This document shows positions 58,612 through 64,000 of a DNA stretch of 64,000 nucleotides, in pieces; the stretch's first letter is position 1; each line of letters starts with the position of its first letter. The notes below the pieces were generated by a model that made no database searches, was not told where the DNA came from, and was given only the letters and a program-made list of their open reading frames with translations. Source of the stretch: Lachnospiraceae bacterium AD3010 (lineage in GTDB: Bacteria > Bacillota > Clostridia > Lachnospirales > Lachnospiraceae); contig JHWU01000017.1 in NCBI GenBank assembly GCA_000622025.1, positions 1-64,000 of the forward strand, read 5' to 3'. Position numbers and translations under genes: made by a program.

Positions 58612-58748
58612 AGCAGTGTTTCCGGCCTGCTGATCCGACGATGCCGGTTTTGACACCATAAAGGGGCTGTGATATCCTAATATGGATTATGTTCATACGG
58701 GGGAAATACGTCCGTAGGGCTTGTTTTTGTCTTTTCTGGAGAAATAAA

Positions 58749-61229
58749 TTGGATCGTTACGAGTATAATGTGCGGCTGGAACAGATAAGGTCGCTGGCAC
58801 AAAACCACGAATTTCATGAGGCTCTTTTGAAGGCTGACGCCATTGACTGGAGAAAAGTCAGGAGCGTAAGGACCCTAAGTCTCATAAGCGAAATATACAA
58901 GGTAAACAGAAGGTATGAAGAAGCAAGGGATATCCTGCTGATGGCGGATGCAAGATGTCCCAATGCCAGATCTATTATCTATGCGCTCTGCGAACTCTCC
59001 ATAAAAATGGGGGATCTGACGAATTCCGTCGGTTATCTTAAAGAATATATGCAGCTGGCTCCGCAGGACCCAAGCACCTTTGTACTGCAGTACAAGTTTT
59101 ATGATTTCACAAAGGTAGGTATCGGTCAGAGGATCGAGATACTGGAACAGCTAAAAAATGTGGATTATCAGGAAAGATGGGGCTTTGAGCTGGCGAAGCT
59201 TTACGCTGAAGCCGGTGAAAAGGAAAAGTGTGTCGCGGAATGTGACAGACTGATACTGTGGTTCGGACATGGCAGGTATGTTACTGAGGCTATGAAGCTG
59301 AAAATGCAGTATGAAGATCTGACGCCGGAGCAGCAGCACAAGTTTGATCATAGAGACGGCTTAGAGATGCTGGCGGCTGCAGAGGATATTTCAGAGAAAA
59401 GGGATGAAGAAAAGGAAGAGGAGGAAGAAGAAGAAATACCTTCCGAGCCTCTTTCTATTGAGATCACCAATATCCAGCCCTCAAATCAGCCTACAAACCG
59501 CATCCCGGACAGGGAAGTGAATGAGAGACTTGGAGTCGATGAGATAAAGGAACCCTCCGTCAATCTGGACAAATACAGCACCATGAATCTTCAGGCCGAG
59601 CTGAAAAAGAACATGACGGATCTGGAGAAAAAGACAGGGGAGCCGTTAAGAGAAAAAGAGGTTGCTCTGCCGCCTATGGAGGATATTACTCCGATGAAGG
59701 CGGATACGGATGTCAATGAGATCACAGCGGAGGAGACCGGAGCGGAAGCATTTATTCCGAAGGAGGAGCCTCCCGCAGCAAGAATAAATGCTGAGGATGA
59801 TGATGTTTTTGCGAACAGGAAGCCTCTCAATATCGGAAGTCACAGAACAAGTGATGTAGAGCGGGAATTTGCCAGGATCCTTTCCGAGGATTACGACGGG
59901 CAGCTGAGCTTAAATATTCCCGACAGTCCCGAGGCTGCCGAAAAGCAGATAACAGGGCAGATAAATATAGATGACATTTTAAGCGGATGGAGCCGCCAGA
60001 AGGAGCAGCATGACAGGAAGAAGCTCGAGGAGGTAAAGAGAAAATCCTTAGAGCAAATTAAAATAGAAACCGAGGAGCCGATGCCCGAAGAGCCAAAGGC
60101 TGAGCCGGAGGAAGAGATTAAGGAAGCAGCACCCGAAAGTCCGAAGGAGGGAATGAGGAGAGAGACCCTCGCGATCACCAGTGACCTTACGGGACTCTTA
60201 CGGGAACACAGGGAAAAGGTTAATTCCCGCCTGAAGAAAAAGGAAGAGGCCGGGACGGAGGAAAGTCGTCCGGAGCCGGAGAGAGCACCTGAGAGAATAC
60301 CTGAAAAGGTGAAGCGTCCGGAGCCGGAGGAAGAGATCCCCGTAGAGGATATTCCTGAGGACGAGATCCCCGAGGATGAGATCCCTGAGGAAAGGGTCCC
60401 TCAGGAAAGGAAGAGAGTCCGGAAAGAGCCGGAGGAAAGAAAGAAAAAGTATGTGGCACCGGAACCCCAGCCTGTGCAGGGTTTTGATGATGATGAAAAG
60501 GATATTTTTGCCCAGTTCCTGCCCATGCACGATCTTCCGGATATCATAAGGGACGCTCTTAACCGCATGAGATTAAACGGACGGAGCGGCAATGTCTTTA
60601 TCACCGGAAACGAGCAGAGCGCCCGGATCAATCTCGCAAATGCACTTGCCAGAGGCTATATGCACGAGCATCCCGAGGAGTTTGTAGGTAAGGTTGCGAA
60701 AATTCCCGCAGACCTTTTCAATACAAAGAATGTTCCCGATGTGCTTCAGGCACTGGACGGCTGTGCTCTTGTGATCGAGCACGCAGCGGATCTTAACGAT
60801 GCTTCTCTTGAAAATATCCATAAGGTGCTCACCAGGCCGGAAACCTCCATACTGCTGATACTGGAGGAGACAAAGGCCACATACAGGATGCTGGAACGTA
60901 ACCGGAAGAAGGACTGGTTTGACGAGATATTTGATGTAAAGATCGAGATACCGACATACACCAATGATGATCTGGTATTCCATGGCAGAGAATATGCGCG
61001 GGAGCAGGAGTACACCATAGATGATCTGGGGGTACTCGCACTCTACACAAAGATAGATGAGCGGCAGACGGCGGACCACTTTGTTACCATAGACGAGGTG
61101 GAAGAGATCGTGGATGATGCCATAAGGCATGTAAACAGAAAGACACCCGGACACTTTCTGGATGTGGTCGTGGGTAAGCGTTATGATGATGATGACATGA
61201 TAATCTTGAGGGAGAAGGACTTTATATGA
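58749..61229 (+). CDS. TPR protein with long charged linker and degenerate AAA-like C-terminus
   Basis: The TTG at 58749, 8 bases after GGAG, is preferred over an ATG at 58689 that has no ribosome binding site. The product has 826 residues. Residues of about 10-200 are TPR-like helices (YKVNRRYEEARDILLMADAR). About 215-600 is a low-complexity acidic and Pro/Glu-rich linker with EIPEDEIPEDEIPE. About 615-815 resembles an AAA+ module, with RSGNVFITGNEQSARINLAN at the Walker A position but without the GK(S/T), so ATP binding is doubtful. No membrane segment exists. Its stop overlaps the glgB start as ATGA. Confidence 0.75.
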   Translation: MDRYEYNVRLEQIRSLAQNHEFHEALLKADAIDWRKVRSVRTLSLISEIYKVNRRYEEARDILLMADARCPNARSIIYALCELSIKMGDLTNSVGYLKEYMQLAPQDPSTFVLQYKFYDFTKVGIGQRIEILEQLKNVDYQERWGFELAKLYAEAGEKEKCVAECDRLILWFGHGRYVTEAMKLKMQYEDLTPEQQHKFDHRDGLEMLAAAEDISEKRDEEKEEEEEEEIPSEPLSIEITNIQPSNQPTNRIPDREVNERLGVDEIKEPSVNLDKYSTMNLQAELKKNMTDLEKKTGEPLREKEVALPPMEDITPMKADTDVNEITAEETGAEAFIPKEEPPAARINAEDDDVFANRKPLNIGSHRTSDVEREFARILSEDYDGQLSLNIPDSPEAAEKQITGQINIDDILSGWSRQKEQHDRKKLEEVKRKSLEQIKIETEEPMPEEPKAEPEEEIKEAAPESPKEGMRRETLAITSDLTGLLREHREKVNSRLKKKEEAGTEESRPEPERAPERIPEKVKRPEPEEEIPVEDIPEDEIPEDEIPEERVPQERKRVRKEPEERKKKYVAPEPQPVQGFDDDEKDIFAQFLPMHDLPDIIRDALNRMRLNGRSGNVFITGNEQSARINLANALARGYMHEHPEEFVGKVAKIPADLFNTKNVPDVLQALDGCALVIEHAADLNDASLENIHKVLTRPETSILLILEETKATYRMLERNRKKDWFDEIFDVKIEIPTYTNDDLVFHGREYAREQEYTIDDLGVLALYTKIDERQTADHFVTIDEVEEIVDDAIRHVNRKTPGHFLDVVVGKRYDDDDMIILREKDFI

Positions 61230-63139
61230 GGGAAAAAGTATTTATTTCAGAAGATGATCAATACCTTTTCGGAAAAGGGACTCACTACAGGATCTATTCC
61301 AAGCTCGGTGCACATGCCAGTACGGAGAATGGAAAGGACGGTTTCTTCTTTGCAGTGTGGGCACCCCATGCAAGGGCAGTACACGTAGTGGGGGAATTCA
61401 ATAACTGGGATACAACTGCAGATCCGATGGAGAAACTTGAGGGCGTAGGGATATGGCAGAAGTTCATACCCGGTGTGGAAAGCGGCCAGCTCTACAAGTT
61501 TTTCATAGAAAAAGCCAATGGAAGTACTATTTATAAGGCAGACCCCTTTGCCTCCTATGCAGAGCTCAGACCCGGAACCGCTTCCAGAACCTTTATTTCC
61601 GGGAAAAACGGAAAGCCCTACAAATGGGGGGACGGCAAATGGATGAAGGAGAGGGAGAAAAAGGACATGAACCGTGAACCTATGGCGATCTATGAGTGCC
61701 ATATGGGTTCCTGGATGAGGCATCCCACCGAAGAAAATGACGGATTCTACAGCTACAGGGAATTTGCCGACAGGCTTACGGAATATCTGAAGGAGATGAA
61801 GTATACCCATGTGGAGCTTATGGGGATCGCAGAACATCCCTTTGATGGCTCCTGGGGATATCAGGTGACCGGATATTATGCTCCTACCTCCCGTTACGGG
61901 GATCCCGATGATTTCAGGTATCTGGTGGATAAGCTCCACAAAAATAAAGTGGGAGTCATACTTGACTGGGTTCCGGCTCATTTCCCGAGAGATGAGCATG
62001 GCCTCGCCAATTTTGACGGAGAGCCCCTATTCGAATATTCGGATCCCAGAAAGGGAGAGCATCCCGACTGGGGAACAAAGATATTCAATTACGGAAAGAG
62101 CGAGGTCAGCAATTTCCTTATTGCCAATGCGGCATACTGGGTAGAGGAATTCCATATTGACGGGCTGAGGGTAGATGCGGTTGCATCTATGCTTTATCTG
62201 GATTACGGAAAGCGTGACGGTGAATGGGTCGCAAATAAGTACGGAGGGAACAAGAACCTGGAGGCGATCGAGTTCTTTAAACATCTGAACTCCGTGATAC
62301 TCGGCGCCAATAAGGGAGTTATGATGATCGCTGAGGAATCTACGGCCTGGCCGAAGGTAACTGCAAGGCCGGAGGACGACGGTCTCGGCTTCTCCTTCAA
62401 GTGGAATATGGGATGGATGCATGACTTCTGCGACTATATGAAGCTGGATCCATATTTCAGGAGAAATAATCACTACAAGATGACCTTCGCTATGAGCTAT
62501 AATTCCGCAGAGAATTATATCCTGGTGCTGTCCCACGACGAGGTGGTTCACTTAAAGTGCTCAATGCTGAATAAGATGCCGGGAAGTCCTCAGGAAAAGT
62601 TTGCTAATCTCAGGGCGGGCTACGCATTTATGATGACACACAGCGGAAAGAAGCTTCTGTTCATGGGTCAGGAATTCGGACAGGAGAGGGAATGGAGCGA
62701 GGAAAGAGAGATCGACTGGTTCCTTCTGGATGATGCGAACCATGCTGCGCTTCAGGCATATTCAAAGGAGCTTTTGAAGATGTACAGGGAGTACAGCGCT
62801 CTCTGGGAGCTGGATAATGACAGCAGAGGCTTCCAGTGGATAAATGCCGATGATACGGATAAGAGCCTTTACTCATATATCCGAATGAATTCCAGGGGGA
62901 AGGATAATCTGGCGGTGGTGGTCAATTTTACCCCGATCGAAAGGGATGACTATCGTATGGGTCTTCCGAAAGAGGCGAAATGCACACTGGTATTGAACAG
63001 TGATGAGATCCGCTTTGGCGGCACGGGTGCAAAGGTAAGTAAGACGGTGAAGGCTGAAAAGATCGAGTGGGATAATCAGCCGTATTCCATAGGCTTCACT
63101 CTTCCACCCTTTGGAGCAGTTGTATATAAATTTGACTGA
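61226..63139 (+). CDS. glgB: 1,4-alpha-glucan branching enzyme
   Basis: The 637-residue protein has an N-terminal CBM48 domain (FFAVWAPHARAVHVVGEFNN) and a GH13 barrel with the catalytic Asp317 (DGLRVDAVASM), Glu370 (IAEESTAWP) and the transition-state Asp438 (SHDEVVH). It makes alpha-1,6 branches in glycogen in the cytoplasm. The usual glg neighbours are absent. It is translationally coupled to the upstream TPR/AAA-like gene by a 4-base overlap, which suggests that the upstream protein has a role in glycogen or glucan handling. Confidence 0.95.
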   Translation: MREKVFISEDDQYLFGKGTHYRIYSKLGAHASTENGKDGFFFAVWAPHARAVHVVGEFNNWDTTADPMEKLEGVGIWQKFIPGVESGQLYKFFIEKANGSTIYKADPFASYAELRPGTASRTFISGKNGKPYKWGDGKWMKEREKKDMNREPMAIYECHMGSWMRHPTEENDGFYSYREFADRLTEYLKEMKYTHVELMGIAEHPFDGSWGYQVTGYYAPTSRYGDPDDFRYLVDKLHKNKVGVILDWVPAHFPRDEHGLANFDGEPLFEYSDPRKGEHPDWGTKIFNYGKSEVSNFLIANAAYWVEEFHIDGLRVDAVASMLYLDYGKRDGEWVANKYGGNKNLEAIEFFKHLNSVILGANKGVMMIAEESTAWPKVTARPEDDGLGFSFKWNMGWMHDFCDYMKLDPYFRRNNHYKMTFAMSYNSAENYILVLSHDEVVHLKCSMLNKMPGSPQEKFANLRAGYAFMMTHSGKKLLFMGQEFGQEREWSEEREIDWFLLDDANHAALQAYSKELLKMYREYSALWELDNDSRGFQWINADDTDKSLYSYIRMNSRGKDNLAVVVNFTPIERDDYRMGLPKEAKCTLVLNSDEIRFGGTGAKVSKTVKAEKIEWDNQPYSIGFTLPPFGAVVYKFD

Positions 63140-63245
63140 TTTCTAAGGCGCAGACTAAAGAATTTTAAAAAACAGCCGATATTATAGTTGTAAGATGTAC
63201 AGTTTGTTTTCTGTGTCTTAATTTTCAGGGAAAGGAGGCGGCCAG

Positions 63246-63692
63246 ATGTCTATGAGAGTTAATTCTTCGGTACCAAGCTTTTATGATGCCGGCAGAGTCG
63301 ATGATCCTCAGCGGAATTTAAGGGTAAACCCGGTAGAAAAGGTTAATCCCGTTGAAGAAGCAAAGGGCATAAGCTCATTAACAAAGCAGTATGAGCTCGA
63401 AGAGCTTCGGAGAGAAAACCGCGGAGTGGTACAGACCAGGGTTTCTCCCGAGAATTCATTCCAGAAGGCAATGGTCACAGATAACTCCTTTGCCTTTGAA
63501 AGGATGGCGGGAAAGCTCCTTGACAAGCTTCCGAATATCCTTAAGGATATGCAGGATCTGCCTGTGGAAAGCGCATTTACAGAACAGCTTGCGGAAAAGG
63601 AAGCAGCTCCTGCAAAGGTGGTCATCACCGAGGACGGCAGGATAAGGGGACAGCTTCCGGAGGCGCCGGAACAGGAAGACATCAAGCTTTGA
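63246..63692 (+). CDS. small charged protein, unrecognised
   Basis: The ATG at 63246 follows AAAGGAGG by about 7 bases. The 148 residues begin MSMRVNSSVPSFYDAGRVDD and include a charged middle (YELEELRRENRGVVQTRVSP) and an acidic end. There is no signal peptide. The start resembles that of the island protein at 49009 (MSMEINGISS). No family is recognised. Confidence 0.7.
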   Translation: MSMRVNSSVPSFYDAGRVDDPQRNLRVNPVEKVNPVEEAKGISSLTKQYELEELRRENRGVVQTRVSPENSFQKAMVTDNSFAFERMAGKLLDKLPNILKDMQDLPVESAFTEQLAEKEAAPAKVVITEDGRIRGQLPEAPEQEDIKL

Positions 63693-63717
63693 GCTTAAAA
63701 TTATATACGGATCATCA

Positions 63718-63749
63718 GGAACCGTCACAAAGGTGGCGGTTCTTTTTTT
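63718..63749 (+). terminator. rho-independent terminator
   Basis: GGAACCGTCAC pairs with GGTGGCGGTTCT around AAA and is followed by seven T. It ends the message of the preceding small gene and contains the GAACCGTCAC element found in other hairpins of the window. Confidence 0.85.
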
Positions 63750-63761
63750 ATCCTTCTTCTA

Positions 63762-63836
63762 TGTCATTCTGAGGGCGCAGCCCGAAGAATCTTTGTAAGC
63801 AAAAGGGAAAGATCCTTCGCTTCGCTCAGGATGACA
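63762..63836. repeat. inverted pair of GTCATTCTGAG repeats
   Basis: A copy reading GTCATTCTGAGGG...GAAGAATCTT faces AAGATCCTTCGCTTCGCTCAGGATGACA, so the two copies form a long imperfect hairpin. Confidence 0.8.
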
Positions 63837-63860
63837 AGGATGAACGGCAGCTATTTTTTC

Positions 63861-64000
63861 ACTGTTTCACTTCAGAAAATCCGGGAAACAACCGAAATAA
63901 CGAGTGAAACAGTATTCACGGGTGAAATGCCCGGGCGGCGAAGGGATCTCGCCGCAGGTACATAAGGTGCAGGGACGCATCAAGAAAACAGATGCATATC
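63861..64000 (+). ncRNA. candidate structured RNA, cut by window end
   Basis: No gene is visible in the last 140 bases. ACTGTTTCACT (63861-63871) pairs with AGTGAAACAGT (63903-63913), GCGGCGA (63935-63941) with TCGCCGC (63949-63955), and GCATC (63977-63981) with GATGC (63991-63995). The density of stems suggests a structured leader or small RNA. Class unknown, and strand is assumed from neighbouring genes. Confidence 0.35.

Overview
The window is a chromosomal segment around the replication origin of a low-to-mid GC Firmicute, most likely a Lachnospiraceae member of the Butyrivibrio/Pseudobutyrivibrio type. The basis is the order rpmH-rnpA-yidD-yidC-jag-mnmE-mnmG-rsmG-(parS)-parA-parB-DUF4446 to the left of the origin, dnaA-dnaN-rlbA-recF-gyrB-gyrA to the right, the two-subunit class I fumarase, and several protein families typical of Lachnospiraceae. 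Genus is an inference; no rRNA is present. Almost all genes left of about 30.6 kb are on the minus strand and most genes right of it on the plus strand, so transcription runs away from oriC on both arms.

Region 1 (1-16.9 kb) is a sensory block. Four adjacent minus-strand genes encode a dCache hybrid histidine kinase, a hybrid kinase whose N-terminus is a ferredoxin plus [FeFe]-hydrogenase-like domain, a chemoreceptor-like protein and a lipoprotein. Beyond a PDZ protein, an Smr protein, malic enzyme and TcdA lies a second unit, a two-receiver hybrid kinase whose stop codon overlaps the start of a sugar-binding lipoprotein. A 58-bp hairpin repeat occurs in inverted orientation at both ends of this block (140-198 and 16873-16930).

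Region 2 (17-30.6 kb) holds a PD-(D/E)XK protein, an intact tRNA-Arg(CCT), a second tRNA-Arg copy interrupted in its T-loop by a 54-bp hairpin-rich segment, then the parA/parB operon, a nucleoside hydrolase lipoprotein, four parS sites at 49-50 bp spacing, and the origin-proximal tRNA-modification and membrane-insertion operon. Region 3 (30.6-42.7 kb) is oriC, dnaA to gyrA, fumarase and serS, with clusters of a short dispersed repeat between dnaN/rlbA and gyrB/gyrA.

Region 4 (42.8-52.4 kb) is a genomic island at tRNA-Ser(GCT). Copies of the tRNA 3' end lie at 43184, 49803 and 51426, with paired TGGTGCGG direct repeats about 65 bp to the inside, as expected for attL/attR with recombinase arm sites. 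The cargo is a decayed tyrosine recombinase, an Rpn-family nuclease, a BlaI/BlaR1 pair among charged coiled-coil proteins, a CdiA-CT-like nuclease domain, a broken and an intact double-glycine peptide precursor, and a 71-bp CAGA microsatellite.

Region 5 (52.4-64 kb) is an envelope and polysaccharide block: a TMEM164/YwaF-like membrane protein, a frameshifted ComEC-like metallo-hydrolase, a PAP2 phosphatase, a single polypeptide that fuses a secreted GH5 cellulase to a cellulose-synthase-type GT2, a TPR protein with a degenerate AAA-like domain translationally coupled to glycogen branching enzyme, a small charged protein, and a structured non-coding stretch that runs off the window end.
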